This document shows positions 1-8,572 of a DNA stretch of 64,000 bases, piece after piece (the first letter of the stretch is position 1; each line of letters begins with the position of its first letter). Below the pieces are notes generated by a model that worked only from the letters and a program-made list of their open reading frames with translations, did no database searches and had not been told where the DNA came from. Source of the DNA: HGM13233 sp900762805. GTDB taxonomy: Bacteria > Bacillota > Clostridia > Oscillospirales > Ruminococcaceae. A program made the position numbers and the translations under genes. The stretch is taken from NCBI GenBank assembly GCA_937993755.1, contig CALKMA010000003.1, forward strand, positions 16,186 to 80,185. Direction: 5' to 3'.

Positions 1-1
1 C

Positions 2-460
2 CTGCCCTTCTGCGGCGGCTCGGCGGCCTACAACCTCTCATTGCTTGAAAATCTCATGCGGCCGATGGGCAAGCACCTGCGCATCACTATCGACGGCGCG
101 GTGCATGACGGCAAATTCATGCTGGCGGCCTTCGGCAATGGCCGTGTTTACGGTGGCGGCTACTATGCCCTGCCTGAAGCCCGGTGGGACGACGGCCTGC
201 TTGACATCGTGCTCATCGATAAGATCAGCCTGACCAAGGTGGCCGGCGCTTTGGGCACGTATAAAAAGGGCGAGCATATGTGCAACGGCGAGGTCATCGA
301 AAAGATGCGCGGATTTCTCCATTTCTACCGCGGCAAGCACATTACCATCGACAGCAAAAAGAAGTTCGTACTCAATAATGACGGCGAATCGACCATCACC
401 AACCACGTTGAGGCTGTCATCCAGTCGCCCGGCATCCGCTTTATCTGTCCAAAAAAGTAG
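2..460 (+). CDS. Diacylglycerol/lipid kinase family protein, C-terminal part (5' truncated by window edge)
   Basis: The reading frame is open from the window edge, so this is the C-terminal ~152 residues of a longer gene. The stretch GNGRVYGGGYYALPEARW followed by DDGLLDIVLID is typical of the C-terminal beta-sandwich of the DagK/YegS lipid kinase family, which phosphorylates diacylglycerol or related lipids at the membrane using ATP. The catalytic N-terminal domain (GGDGT motif) lies outside the window and cannot be checked. The gene ends just before a strong terminator, so it is the last gene of its transcript. The exact substrate (diacylglycerol, undecaprenol or sphingoid) cannot be told from this part. 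Confidence 0.8.
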   Translation: MPFCGGSAAYNLSLLENLMRPMGKHLRITIDGAVHDGKFMLAAFGNGRVYGGGYYALPEARWDDGLLDIVLIDKISLTKVAGALGTYKKGEHMCNGEVIEKMRGFLHFYRGKHITIDSKKKFVLNNDGESTITNHVEAVIQSPGIRFICPKK

Positions 461-474
461 CACTTTGCACAAAA

Positions 475-517
475 AATAATTCGGCATTTGTATAAAATGC
501 CGAATTATTCTTTTTTT
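475..517 (+). terminator. Rho-independent terminator after lipid kinase gene
   Basis: A perfect 15-bp stem (475-489 with 495-509, built on AATAATTCGGCATTT) with a 5-nt loop is followed by seven T residues. It separates the kinase gene from groESL. Confidence 0.92.
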
Positions 518-528
518 GGCCGTTGCTC

Positions 529-557
529 TTGATTTTTCCGGGAAAAGGAGCTAAAAT
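529..557 (+). promoter_or_regulatory. Sigma-A-type promoter of groESL
   Basis: TTGATT (529-534), a 17-nt spacer and TAAAAT (552-557) lie immediately upstream of the CIRCE operator. Confidence 0.75.
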
Positions 558-562
558 ATGTT

Positions 563-589
563 TTAGCACTCGGAGATAATGAGTGCCAA
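563..589 (+). promoter_or_regulatory. CIRCE operator (HrcA binding site)
   Basis: TTAGCACTC (563-571), nine spacer bases and GAGTGCCAA (581-589) match the CIRCE consensus TTAGCACTC-N9-GAGTGCTAA with one difference in the right arm. HrcA binding here represses groESL until heat shock. hrcA itself is not in the window. Confidence 0.95.
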
Positions 590-619
590 TAATCGACATT
601 TTATTTGGAGGGTACCCCT

Positions 620-904
620 ATGAAACTTGAGCCTTTGGCAGATAGAGTCGTTGTAAAAATGTGCGAGGAGCAGGAGAGCAAGTCTGCGCTGATCCTGACC
701 AGTGCCTCGAAAGAGAAGCCCCAGTTTGCGGAAGTCATCGCTGTCGGTCCCGGCGGCGTTGTGGACGGCAAGGAGGTCAAGATGACCGTGGCGGTCGGCG
801 ACAAGGTCGTCGTCAGCAAGTATGCCGGCAACGAAGTCAAGCTCGGCGACGAGGAATATATCATCGTTCGCGTGCAGGATATTCTCGCGAAAGTCGTTAA
901 ATAA
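620..904 (+). CDS. groES: Co-chaperonin GroES
   Basis: This 94-residue protein is the heptameric lid of the GroEL chaperonin, which encloses unfolded substrate in the cytosol. The N-terminus MKLEPLADRVVVK, the central VGPGG turn and the terminal DILA match the Cpn10 family over its full length. The start is ATG 620, eight bases after GGAGG (607-611); an upstream in-frame TTG at 605 overlaps that ribosome site and is rejected. It is followed 18 bp later by groEL in one CIRCE-controlled operon. Confidence 0.97.
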   Translation: MKLEPLADRVVVKMCEEQESKSALILTSASKEKPQFAEVIAVGPGGVVDGKEVKMTVAVGDKVVVSKYAGNEVKLGDEEYIIVRVQDILAKVVK

Positions 905-922
905 GAAAGGAAGTAATTCAGA

Positions 923-2557
923 ATGGCTAAGGATCTGAAGTTTGCAGAGGAAGCCCGCAAGGGTCTCATCACCGGTATCGACAAGCTGGCCGACACCGTC
1001 GTCACCACGCTCGGCCCCAAGGGCCGCAATGTCATGATCGACAAGAAATTCGGCGCACCGCTCATCACCAACGATGGCGTTACCATCGCCAAGGAGATCG
1101 AGCTGGAGGACCGTTTTGAAAATATGGGCGCCCAGCTCATCAAGGAGGTAGCCACCAAGACCAACGACGCCGCGGGCGACGGCACCACCACCGCCACGCT
1201 GCTGGCTCAGTCGATGGTGCATGAGGGCATGAAGAATGTGGCCGCCGGCGCCAACCCGATGGCGCTCAAGCGCGGTATGCAGAAGGCGCAGGAGGCGGCC
1301 GTCGATGCCATCATCGCCAACTCCAAGAAGGTGACCGGCAGCGAGGATATCGCCCGTGTCGCCACCGTATCGGCCGGCGACGCCGAGATCGGCAAGCTGA
1401 TCGCCGAGGCCATGGAAAAGGTCACCCGCGACGGCGTGATCACCATTGAGGAGAGCCGCACCGACAAGACCTACACCGAGGTCGTGGAAGGCATGCAGTT
1501 TGACCGCGGCTACCTGTCCCCCTATTTTGTGACCGATACCGAAAAGATGACCGCCGAGCTGGACGATGCCTATGTATTCATTACCGACAAGAAGCTGTCC
1601 ACCATTGTCGATATCAAGGATATTCTCGAACAGGTCGCTCAGCGCCAGCTGCGCCTGCTCATCATCGCCGAGGATGTTGACGGCGAAGCCATCACCAACC
1701 TTGTGCTCAACCGCCTGCGCGGCGTGCTGAATGTCGTTGCCGTAAAGGCCCCCGGCTTCGGCGACCGCCGCAAGGATATGCTGCGCGACATCGCCATCCT
1801 GACGGGCGGCGAGGTCATCAGCGAGGAGCTCGGCATCGAGCTGAAGGACGTTACCTTCAATATGCTCGGCCGTGCCCGCCTCGTCAAGGTCGATAAGGAC
1901 AATACCGTCATCGTCGGCGGCGCCGGCGATAAGGAAGCCATCGAGAAGCGCGCCAACCAGATCCGCGCCCAGATCGAGACGACGACCTCTGACTTCGATA
2001 AGGAGCGCCTGCAGGAACGCCTCGCCAAGCTGACGGGCGGCGTTGCCGTCATCAAGGTCGGCGCGGCCACCGAGGTCGAGATGAAGGATAAGAAGCTGCG
2101 CATCGAGGATGCGCTGTCGTCCACCAAGGCGGCTGTGCAGGAGGGCATCGTGGCCGGCGGCGGCGTCGCCATGATCAATGCCATTCCGGCTGTCGATAAG
2201 CTGATCGAGACGCTGACCGAGGACGATGAGCGCACCGGCGCCCGTATCGTCCGCAAGGCTCTGGAGACGCCTGTCCGCAAGATCGCGTCCAACGCCGGTC
2301 TGGAGGGCTCTGTCATCGTCAACCGCATCCTCGACTGCGGCAAGCTTGGCTACGGCTTCAACGTCGCCACCGAGGAATTCGGCGATATGATCGAGCTCGG
2401 CATCGTCGATCCGACCAAGGTTTCCCGCTCGGCGCTGCAGAACGCCACCTCGGTTGCTTCGATGGTCGTCACCACCGAGGCGCTGGTGGCCGACATCCCG
2501 GAGCCGGAGCCTGCGGCTCCCGCCGCCGGCATGGGCGGCATGGGCGGCATGTATTGA
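923..2557 (+). CDS. groEL: Chaperonin GroEL
   Basis: This is a 544-residue Cpn60 ATP-dependent folding chaperonin that forms the double heptameric ring and works with GroES. Visible hallmarks are TLGPKGRNVMID near residue 30, the nucleotide-binding DGTTTATLLAQ near residue 87, and the C-terminal GGMGGMY tail. Length is normal for the family. ATG 923 follows a purine-rich AAAGGAAG site. It is the second gene of the CIRCE operon, and a strong terminator lies 64 bp after the stop. Confidence 0.98.
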   Translation: MAKDLKFAEEARKGLITGIDKLADTVVTTLGPKGRNVMIDKKFGAPLITNDGVTIAKEIELEDRFENMGAQLIKEVATKTNDAAGDGTTTATLLAQSMVHEGMKNVAAGANPMALKRGMQKAQEAAVDAIIANSKKVTGSEDIARVATVSAGDAEIGKLIAEAMEKVTRDGVITIEESRTDKTYTEVVEGMQFDRGYLSPYFVTDTEKMTAELDDAYVFITDKKLSTIVDIKDILEQVAQRQLRLLIIAEDVDGEAITNLVLNRLRGVLNVVAVKAPGFGDRRKDMLRDIAILTGGEVISEELGIELKDVTFNMLGRARLVKVDKDNTVIVGGAGDKEAIEKRANQIRAQIETTTSDFDKERLQERLAKLTGGVAVIKVGAATEVEMKDKKLRIEDALSSTKAAVQEGIVAGGGVAMINAIPAVDKLIETLTEDDERTGARIVRKALETPVRKIASNAGLEGSVIVNRILDCGKLGYGFNVATEEFGDMIELGIVDPTKVSRSALQNATSVASMVVTTEALVADIPEPEPAAPAAGMGGMGGMY

Positions 2558-2620
2558 TCGACGCCCCAAAACAGCAGAATGACCGGCCCGCTCGTTAGAG
2601 GGGCGTTCATAAAACAGCTG

Positions 2621-2658
2621 ATCCTCCCTTTGATGTTTGGTCAAAGGGAGGATTTTTT
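2621..2658 (+). terminator. Rho-independent terminator of groESL
   Basis: A perfect 13-bp stem (2621-2633 with 2641-2653) with a 7-nt loop is followed by a run of six T (2653-2658). Confidence 0.92.
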
Positions 2659-2779
2659 ACATTTTGCAACGGCGCGGCAGCGCCCAGGGCGCCCTTTACA
2701 CAAGGAAAGCTTTGGTGCGGCGCGAAATCGCGCATGGCGCACGACGCCGAACGGTGTATAAGCGTGCTTTTGACTGTTT

Positions 2780-2795
2780 GATAAACCGGAATTGG
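2780..2795 (+). repeat. Inverted repeat arm, downstream side of AT-rich cassette I
   Basis: GATAAACCGGAATTGG lies 14 bp beyond the stop of the minus-strand gene. The arm at 3412-3427 matches it in inverted orientation (14 of 16), and the same core bounds the gene at 53.6 kb. The preceding bases TGACTG also recur there. Confidence 0.7.
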
Positions 2796-2809
2796 ATTTG
2801 CCCTTCGCA

Positions 2810-3397
2810 TCAAATGTCAGCATTGAAAATCGTTGCTGCACCATAATGATTATCTTTATCTACGATTTGCAAATCAAACTTATGCCACAGCATATCGCTT
2901 TCGGTTGTTTCAACTTGGATAAGAAATGCAGACATTTCACGATCTCCTGCAAATTCCTTGATTGAATTTGTCATAATAACGGGCATCTCTCGATTGTCTA
3001 TAACGACCCTGATAGTAATATCATCTGGCGCAAGGTCTCGCGCTCCTTGTTGGAATTTCGGCAAACTCATGGGCCTGAAATATGCCATCAAGCCATTTCC
3101 GGCGCCCTTGACTGCAAACACATGCAATCCGTATATTTCCAATTTATCAAAGCTCACATCCAAAGACATATCGTTTTGAAGTATGATATTTTGGCACCAG
3201 TATTCTAAATAGTTAACGCCATAGTCTTTTACCGCTGTCAGAAACGGATATTTTCCTGCCGGTATATCAAGCTTATAATAGCCGCTTTCGTTGCTCTCTG
3301 CACGAAAGAGTGTAATAAAGCTGTCTCCTTTCACTTCAATGTGAGCATTTGCGACAGGTGATTTGTTTTTGTCTGTTACGTATCCTTCGAGAATCAT
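2810..3397 (-). CDS. Hypothetical protein with N-terminal carboxypeptidase-regulatory-like (beta-sandwich) domain
   Basis: This 195-residue protein starts with ILEGYVTDKNKSPVANAHIEV, followed by a YYKLDIPAGKY element. That is the pattern of a carboxypeptidase regulatory-like/Cna-B-type beta-sandwich, seen over about residues 1-75. The remaining ~120 residues are unrecognised and no signal peptide is visible. ATG 3397 is chosen because GGGAGAGG lies eight bases upstream; an in-frame TTG at 3415 would be inside that site. The gene is much AT-richer than its neighbours, opposes the flanking genes and is enclosed by an inverted repeat (2780-2795 / 3412-3427), which suggests acquisition as a unit. 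Function unknown. Confidence 0.65.
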   Translation of the reverse strand: MILEGYVTDKNKSPVANAHIEVKGDSFITLFRAESNESGYYKLDIPAGKYPFLTAVKDYGVNYLEYWCQNIILQNDMSLDVSFDKLEIYGLHVFAVKGAGNGLMAYFRPMSLPKFQQGARDLAPDDITIRVVIDNREMPVIMTNSIKEFAGDREMSAFLIQVETTESDMLWHKFDLQIVDKDNHYGAATIFNADI

Positions 3398-3411
3398 TTT
3401 ACATACCTCTC

Positions 3412-3427
3412 CCAATTCCGGCTTAGC
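3412..3427 (+). repeat. Inverted repeat arm, leader side of AT-rich cassette I
   Basis: CCAATTCCGGCTTAGC is the inverted partner of 2780-2795 and overlaps the leader just before the ribosome site of the minus-strand gene. This position matches that of the equivalent arm at 53591-53610. Confidence 0.7.
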
Positions 3428-3454
3428 TGCCTGTTTGGTATATTCTTCGGTATT

Positions 3455-3484
3455 ATTCTATCATAATGGCCGCGGTCGATGCAA
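3455..3484 (-). promoter_or_regulatory. Promoter of the AT-rich hypothetical gene
   Basis: Read on the minus strand: TTGCAT (3479-3484), an 18-nt spacer and TAGAAT (3455-3460), preceded by TGA as an extended -10. It lies ~58 bp before the start codon. Confidence 0.55.
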
Positions 3485-3790
3485 GAAAGCTCCCGGTAAG
3501 CAATGCTGCCGGGGCTGAAACTGTTTTATAACCATCCGGCCTGCGGGCGGGCCGTTTTTCTGCCGGCGGGTGTGAAGGTGCTGCTTTGTATGGCCGCCTG
3601 CCGTGTTCTTGCCCGGCGGCGGGGGCCGCCGCAGAACGCACGTGCGGCGGCGGTCAGGGGATGCCTGGCGGCCGGAGCGCGGCATTGCTTGTGGCGGCCA
3701 GCCTGTCCTGCCGCCTCTGCCGCGTTTCCGCCGCCGTTGCCGCGCCGCCCTGTTTAATCGGCTCCCCGCCGGGCGATACTTCCGGCAAAG
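3485..3790. other. GC-rich intergenic stretch, nothing recognised
   Basis: The region lies between divergent genes. Open frames here are short and arise from high GC. No RNA gene, terminator or clear promoter for the downstream PBP gene was seen. Confidence 0.5.
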
Positions 3791-3801
3791 GGGGGGAGAG
3801 T

Positions 3802-5391
3802 ATGACCTGTAAGCGTGTTATCGCGCTGTACGCCGTGTTTGTGCTGCTGGCCTGCGCCATGCTGCTGCGGCTGGCGCTACTGGCCAGCGACCCGCAGTAC
3901 CGGGCAGCCTCGGCCGATCAGAGCACCGCCGAGCTGACGGCCGTTGTCAAGCGACCGCATTTTTATGACCGCGGCGGGCAGCCGATCACCGGCACGGCGT
4001 CCGGCTGTCTCGCTGTGGCGGTGCCCGGCAACCCTGCCAGCTATAATATCCTGCGGGCGCTCGGCGAGGAACAGGCAGAGGCTTTTCGAGAAAGGATGCA
4101 GCAGGGCGCTCCCTTTCTTGTGCCGCTCGACGAGCAGCTTCCGGCGCACAGCCTTGTGACCTGCCTGCCGTCGGGCGGACGGACGGTGCCGCCGCTGTAC
4201 AGTCATCTCATCGGCTATCTTGCGTGGGACGGCACCGGCGCGGCGGGCCTGGAAAGCGCCTTTGAGGGGATGCTGGCGGCCTCGTCGCGCCGCGTCCGGC
4301 TGCGGTACCCCGTCGATGCGATGGGGAGCCTCCTGCCCGATACGCTGGTTTCGGTGGTCGATGAGGGAGCCGTCAGCGCCGGCGTGCTGCTGACCGTCGA
4401 TACCCGCGTGCAGCAGGCCGCCGATGACGCGGCAGCCCATATGCGGAAGGGAGCGGTGGTGGTCCTCGACTGCCGCAGCGGCGAGATATTGGCGATGGTC
4501 AGCCGCCCCGCCTACAGCGCCGACCGCGTCGCCGAATACCTGTCCGACCCCGACGGTGCGCTGGTCAACCGGGCGCTTGCACAGTACAGCATCGGCTCGG
4601 TTTTCAAGCTCGTGGTGCAGGCGGCGGCGCTTGAGGCCGGCATTTCAGCCGATTGGGCCTATACCTGCACCGGCTCGATCGCGGTGGGCGACACCGTCTT
4701 TTCCTGCGCCGGAGGCGGCGTTCACGGCGAGCTGACCATGAGCGGCGCGCTGGCGCAGTCCTGCAACTGCTACCATATCGCGCTGGCGCAGCTGCTGGGG
4801 CCGCGCCCCATCCGCACCATGGCGGTCCGGCTGGGCTTTGGCCGGGCGCTGACGCTGGCCGAAGGCTATCGCACGGCGGCCGGGCTGCTGCCGACCGAGA
4901 GCCAGCTGGCCGACACCGGCGAATTTTCCAACTTTTCCTTCGGACAGGGGCGCCTGATGGCCAACCCCATCCAGCTGGCCGCCGCCGTCGCCGCGATCGC
5001 CAACGGCGGACGGTATACCGAGCCGTCGCTGGTGCTGTCGGCCGGCGAGGTGAGCGGTTGGGACTGGAGCCCGCCGCATGAGAGCAGCGCCGTGATGAGC
5101 GGGGCGACGGCGGAGGCGCTGTGCCGGCATATGTGCGCCGTGCTGACCGAGGGCACCGCCGCGCCGGCAGCTCCGCGCACGGTATCGGCGGCCGGCAAGA
5201 CCGGCACGGCCGAGAGCGGCGAGTATACCGGCGGGCGCGAGAAGATCGTCAGTACCTTTGCCGGCTTTTTTCCGGCCGACGATCCGAAATATGTCGCCGT
5301 TGTGGTGTCGGAGCGCGACAGTGACGCCGATCCCGTCGCCATTCGCGTCTTTACAAGGCTCGCCGAGACGCTTTACCCGGCCGAGCTGTAG
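3802..5391 (+). CDS. Class B penicillin-binding protein (peptidoglycan D,D-transpeptidase, PBP2/SpoVD-like)
   Basis: This 529-residue membrane-anchored transpeptidase cross-links peptidoglycan stem peptides outside the membrane. One N-terminal transmembrane segment (about residues 6-28) precedes a non-catalytic module starting HFYDRGGQP, then the transpeptidase domain. The three active-site motifs are present: S266-V-F-K269, S320-C-N322 and K466-T-G468. ATG 3802 follows GGGGGAGAG; the same frame runs open upstream to 3586, but that extension lacks a ribosome site and looks like GC-driven read-through. The N-terminal module is shorter than in FtsI proper. It stands alone, so a division, elongation or sporulation role cannot be assigned. 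Confidence 0.88.
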   Translation: MTCKRVIALYAVFVLLACAMLLRLALLASDPQYRAASADQSTAELTAVVKRPHFYDRGGQPITGTASGCLAVAVPGNPASYNILRALGEEQAEAFRERMQQGAPFLVPLDEQLPAHSLVTCLPSGGRTVPPLYSHLIGYLAWDGTGAAGLESAFEGMLAASSRRVRLRYPVDAMGSLLPDTLVSVVDEGAVSAGVLLTVDTRVQQAADDAAAHMRKGAVVVLDCRSGEILAMVSRPAYSADRVAEYLSDPDGALVNRALAQYSIGSVFKLVVQAAALEAGISADWAYTCTGSIAVGDTVFSCAGGGVHGELTMSGALAQSCNCYHIALAQLLGPRPIRTMAVRLGFGRALTLAEGYRTAAGLLPTESQLADTGEFSNFSFGQGRLMANPIQLAAAVAAIANGGRYTEPSLVLSAGEVSGWDWSPPHESSAVMSGATAEALCRHMCAVLTEGTAAPAAPRTVSAAGKTGTAESGEYTGGREKIVSTFAGFFPADDPKYVAVVVSERDSDADPVAIRVFTRLAETLYPAEL

Positions 5392-5620
5392 ACGGCGGGC
5401 CGTGCCGCGAGGGCGGGCGGGATGCACCCGGCGTGCCGGGGCGGCGCGGGGATGCGCCCATGAAGGATGCGGCCTGTGACGCTCCGGCCTCCGCAGCCGG
5501 TCATGGGCTGAGAAAGACCGTCATGCCGTTTATCCGTCCGGTCTTCCGGCCCGAAAAGCATCCGATCGGCCGCCGAAGGGGCAAAACAGCACTTTTTTGC
5601 ATGGAAAATCAAAAAAATGG
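5392..5620. other. Intergenic stretch between PBP gene and acpP promoter
   Basis: GC-rich sequence ending in an AT-rich run just before the acpP promoter. No gene and no convincing terminator were recognised. Confidence 0.45.
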
Positions 5621-5649
5621 TTGACAATTTGCATGAAACCCTGTATAAA
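5621..5649 (+). promoter_or_regulatory. Strong sigma-A-type promoter of acpP
   Basis: TTGACA (5621-5626), 17-nt spacer, TATAAA (5644-5649). The consensus -35 and ideal spacing suggest high constitutive expression. Confidence 0.9.
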
Positions 5650-5690
5650 GATAAGAGCAAACGATATTCTTGTGAAAAGGAGCTTACACA

Positions 5691-5918
5691 ATGGTATTTG
5701 AGAAGGTAAAAGCGATCCTTGCCGATCAGCTCGAATTCGATGAAGACAAGATTACGATGGAATCCAGCCTGGTCGATGATCTGGACGCCGACAGCCTTGA
5801 TGTTGTCGATCTTATCATGTCGCTTGAGGAGGAGTTTGATATCGAGATCCCCGATGAGGAGATCGAGGAGATCAAAACGGTCGGCGACCTTGTCCGCTAT
5901 ATCGAAGCCAACAGCTGA
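5691..5918 (+). CDS. acpP: Acyl carrier protein
   Basis: This 75-residue acidic four-helix protein carries growing acyl chains in type II fatty acid synthesis. The DADSLD motif contains the serine that receives 4'-phosphopantetheine (about residue 36), followed by VVDLIMSLEEEF, the usual helix II recognition surface. AAAAGGAG precedes ATG 5691 by ten bases. It is transcribed alone from a near-consensus promoter and followed by a hairpin; no other fatty-acid synthesis genes are nearby. Confidence 0.96.
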   Translation: MVFEKVKAILADQLEFDEDKITMESSLVDDLDADSLDVVDLIMSLEEEFDIEIPDEEIEEIKTVGDLVRYIEANS

Positions 5919-5933
5919 TTCAACCGTTTTTTG

Positions 5934-5961
5934 GCCGCGCAGGTCCGCCTGCGCGGCTTTT
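5934..5961 (+). terminator. Terminator after acpP
   Basis: A 10-bp GC-rich stem (5934-5943 with 5948-5957), loop TCCG, then four T. The T run is short, but a T6 block also precedes the stem, so it may act in both directions. Confidence 0.7.
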
Positions 5962-6129
5962 ACATGCTCTGTATATTACGGCGGTGGTCTGCCCGTTATC
6001 CGGCTGCCCGGCTTACCGGCTGCTTCGCCGCCGGAACAACACCCCGGAAATTCTCATTCCGGCGGAAAAGCGCCGCCTTTCTGGCGCAGCAGTCATCCCG
6101 CGGATCCGGTGCGGCTTTTCCGAAACCGG

Positions 6130-6158
6130 TTGAAAATCCCGCGCAAATGTGCTAATAT
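6130..6158 (+). promoter_or_regulatory. Promoter of proS
   Basis: TTGAAA (6130-6135), 17-nt spacer, TAATAT (6153-6158). The leader to the ATG is only ~35 nt, so no T-box riboswitch can fit. Confidence 0.8.
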
Positions 6159-6199
6159 CTACAGAGTATCGTTATGTTATACAGAAAAAGAGGTAAACT

Positions 6200-7636
6200 A
6201 TGAGCGAGAACAAAAAGCAGCTGGATGCCATTACCCCCATCAACGAGGATTTTGCCAAATGGTATACCGACATCGTCCTGAAGGCCGAGCTGGTCGATTA
6301 TTCGTCGGTCAAGGGCTGCGTTATCCTGCGTCCCTACGGCTATGCCATCTGGGAAAATATCCAGCACATCCTTGACGGTATGTTCAAGGCCACCGGCCAT
6401 CAGAACGTCTATATGCCGCTTTTCATCCCGGAAAGCCTGCTGCAGAAGGAAAAGGACCATGTTGAAGGCTTCGCGCCGGAGGTGGCATGGGTCACCCACG
6501 GCGGCAGCGAGCCGCTTCAGGAGCGCCTGTGCGTCCGCCCGACCTCTGAAACGCTGTTCTGCGAGCATTACGCCCATATCATCCATTCCTACCGCGATCT
6601 GCCCAAAAAGTATAATCAGTGGTGCTCGGTCGTGCGTTGGGAAAAGACCACCCGTCCCTTCCTGCGTACCCGCGAGTTCCTGTGGCAGGAGGGCCACACC
6701 ATGCACGAAACGGCCGACGAGGCCCGCGCCGAGACGCAGCAGATGCTGGAGGTCTACCGCGAGTTCTGCGAAAAATACCTGAATATCCCTGTTGTCTGCG
6801 GCCGCAAGACCGACCGTGAGAAGTTCGCGGGCGCCGAGGAGACCTATACCATCGAGGCCATGATGCATGACGGCAAGGCGCTCCAGTCAGGCACCTCGCA
6901 CTATTTCGGCGACGGCTTTGCCCGCGCCTTCGGCATCCAGTTTGCCGACCGCGAAAACAAGCTTTCCTATCCGTTCCAGACCTCCTGGGGCGTCAGCACC
7001 CGCCTGATGGGCGCCATCATCATGACCCACGGTGACGACAACGGCCTCATCCTGCCGCCCGCCGTCGCGCCGACGCAGGTGGTCATCGTGCCGGTCGCCA
7101 TGCATAAGCCCGGCGTGCTCGATAAGGCCGGCGAGCTGGCGCTGCGCCTCGGCCGCCGCTTCCGCACCGAGCTGGACGATTCCGACAACACCCCCGGCTG
7201 GAAATTCTCCCAGCATGAGATGCGCGGCGTGCCCCTCCGTTTGGAGCTCGGCCCGCGCGATATCGGAAGCAGCTGCTGCGTGCTGGTGCGCCGCGACACC
7301 GGTGAAAAGACGACAGTCCCGCTCGACAGCCTGGAGGAGACAGTCGAGACACTGCTCAAGGCCGTCGGCGACAATCTCTATGCCCGCGCGCTGGCCAACC
7401 GCGAGCAGAAGACCACCGTCTGCCGCACCTATGAGGAATTTGCCGACACGGCGAAGAACAAGCCCGGCTTTATCAAGACCATGTGGTGCGGCGACGAGGC
7501 CTGCGAGGCCCGCGTCAAGGACGAGCTTGAGGTCAGCTCGCGCTGTATGCCGTTCGAGCAGGAAAAGCTTGGCGACGTCTGCCCCATCTGCGGCAAGCCG
7601 GCCAAATGCATGATCTATTGGGGAAAGGCGTATTGA
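6200..7636 (+). CDS. proS: Prolyl-tRNA synthetase, archaeal/eukaryotic type
   Basis: This 478-residue class II aminoacyl-tRNA synthetase attaches proline to tRNA-Pro. Its length, lack of the bacterial INS editing domain and C-terminal region with CDGEAC-like and CPICGKPAKC cysteine clusters show the short archaeal/eukaryotic-type enzyme found in many Clostridia and Mycoplasma. Visible class II elements are RPTSE (motif 2 region) and RTREFLWQEGHT. ATG 6200 follows AAAGAGGT. The stop lies one base before the next ATG, so the acetyltransferase is translationally linked. Confidence 0.95.
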   Translation: MSENKKQLDAITPINEDFAKWYTDIVLKAELVDYSSVKGCVILRPYGYAIWENIQHILDGMFKATGHQNVYMPLFIPESLLQKEKDHVEGFAPEVAWVTHGGSEPLQERLCVRPTSETLFCEHYAHIIHSYRDLPKKYNQWCSVVRWEKTTRPFLRTREFLWQEGHTMHETADEARAETQQMLEVYREFCEKYLNIPVVCGRKTDREKFAGAEETYTIEAMMHDGKALQSGTSHYFGDGFARAFGIQFADRENKLSYPFQTSWGVSTRLMGAIIMTHGDDNGLILPPAVAPTQVVIVPVAMHKPGVLDKAGELALRLGRRFRTELDDSDNTPGWKFSQHEMRGVPLRLELGPRDIGSSCCVLVRRDTGEKTTVPLDSLEETVETLLKAVGDNLYARALANREQKTTVCRTYEEFADTAKNKPGFIKTMWCGDEACEARVKDELEVSSRCMPFEQEKLGDVCPICGKPAKCMIYWGKAY

Positions 7637-7637
7637 T

Positions 7638-8072
7638 ATGTTGCTCCCAGTGACATCCGCCGACAGAGAGCTGTTCATCGGCCTTTGCCGCGAGTTTTAC
7701 CATTCGGACGCTGTGCTTCATCCCGCCCCGACGGCCTACCATGAAGCGACCTTTGACGAGCTGATGCGGCCCGGCAGCCTGCTTGACGCGCGGCTGCTGT
7801 CCGACGGGGAAAGGGTCGTCGGCTACGGGCTTCTGTCGCGCAGCTTTTCGCCGGAGGTCGGCGGCCCCATCGTCTGGGTCGAGGAGATATACCTTCGCCC
7901 GGAGGGGCGCGGGCATGGCCTCGGCACCGAATTTCTGCATTATGCCAAGTCCAAGGGCGCGGCGCGGGTGCGGCTGGAGGCCTGCCCTGACAACGACCGT
8001 GCCATGCGGCTTTATCTGCGGGAGGGCTTTACCCCGCTGCCCTATACGCAGATGATCTGCGATCGGGAATAG
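7638..8072 (+). CDS. GNAT family N-acetyltransferase
   Basis: This 144-residue single-domain acetyl-CoA-dependent acetyltransferase carries the GNAT motif A, VEEIYLRPEGRGHGLG at about residues 75-90, whose RGHGLG loop binds the CoA pyrophosphate, and a typical motif B near YLREGF. The substrate cannot be predicted. It starts one base after the proS stop and is presumably co-transcribed with it. The pairing may simply be positional. Confidence 0.85.
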   Translation: MLLPVTSADRELFIGLCREFYHSDAVLHPAPTAYHEATFDELMRPGSLLDARLLSDGERVVGYGLLSRSFSPEVGGPIVWVEEIYLRPEGRGHGLGTEFLHYAKSKGAARVRLEACPDNDRAMRLYLREGFTPLPYTQMICDRE

Positions 8073-8376
8073 CCCGCCGGCAAGCGCGGCTCGGCCGGGC
8101 GTTTATGCGCCTTGCCTGTGTGTACATTGTGCCCCGCCTGCGTGCGGGAGAGAGCCTGCCGCCGATCGGACTGCGCCGACAGAGCGCATCGGGCTCTTGC
8201 CTGCTATGTGGGGAGCGTGCCCGCCGCGGGGCCTGAAATGACACGGCAGCGCGCCGTTCGCCGTCGGCACCTTTCCGCCGCCGCGGATGACCGGCCCGGC
8301 TTGGCCGGCGTGCCTGGGACGCATGCCGGACAAGGCGCTTCGCCGGACATTTTGCAAAACGCTTCAGAAAAAGATC
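8073..8376. other. Intergenic stretch, nothing recognised
   Basis: GC-rich region between the acetyltransferase stop and the terminator, with no supported gene or RNA. Confidence 0.5.
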
Positions 8377-8412
8377 AAAGTCCTGCCCTCTGCATGGAGG
8401 GCAGGACTTTTC
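8377..8412 (+). terminator. Rho-independent terminator between convergent genes
   Basis: A 14-bp stem (8377-8390 with 8397-8410; AAAGTCCTGCCCTC) with a 6-nt loop. A-rich on the left and T-rich on the right, it can serve both the proS-GNAT unit and the converging pseudouridine synthase gene. Confidence 0.88.
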
Positions 8413-8572
8413 TGATGGGCTTTCTGTTAGACCTTCGGCAGGAGCTCACCGCCTGACGGCATTACGCCGCTGTGTACGCCGGCGCGGCAGTGTCAGCCCG
8501 GCCGCCCGGCGCAGCCGCCGGGGCCGGCGCTTCAGACCGCCGCGCGTTCCCGCGCCCCTGTCTGCGGAGCCG

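Noticed and set aside
563..2644. Long minus-strand open frame opposite groESL, and similar long frames opposite uvrA, mutS, lysS and others
   Set aside because: They are antisense shadows of real genes in GC-rich DNA, with no ribosome site or family features.
3586..3801. N-terminal extension of the PBP gene
   Set aside because: No ribosome site and non-protein-like composition; ATG 3802 has GGGGGAGAG and starts the membrane anchor.
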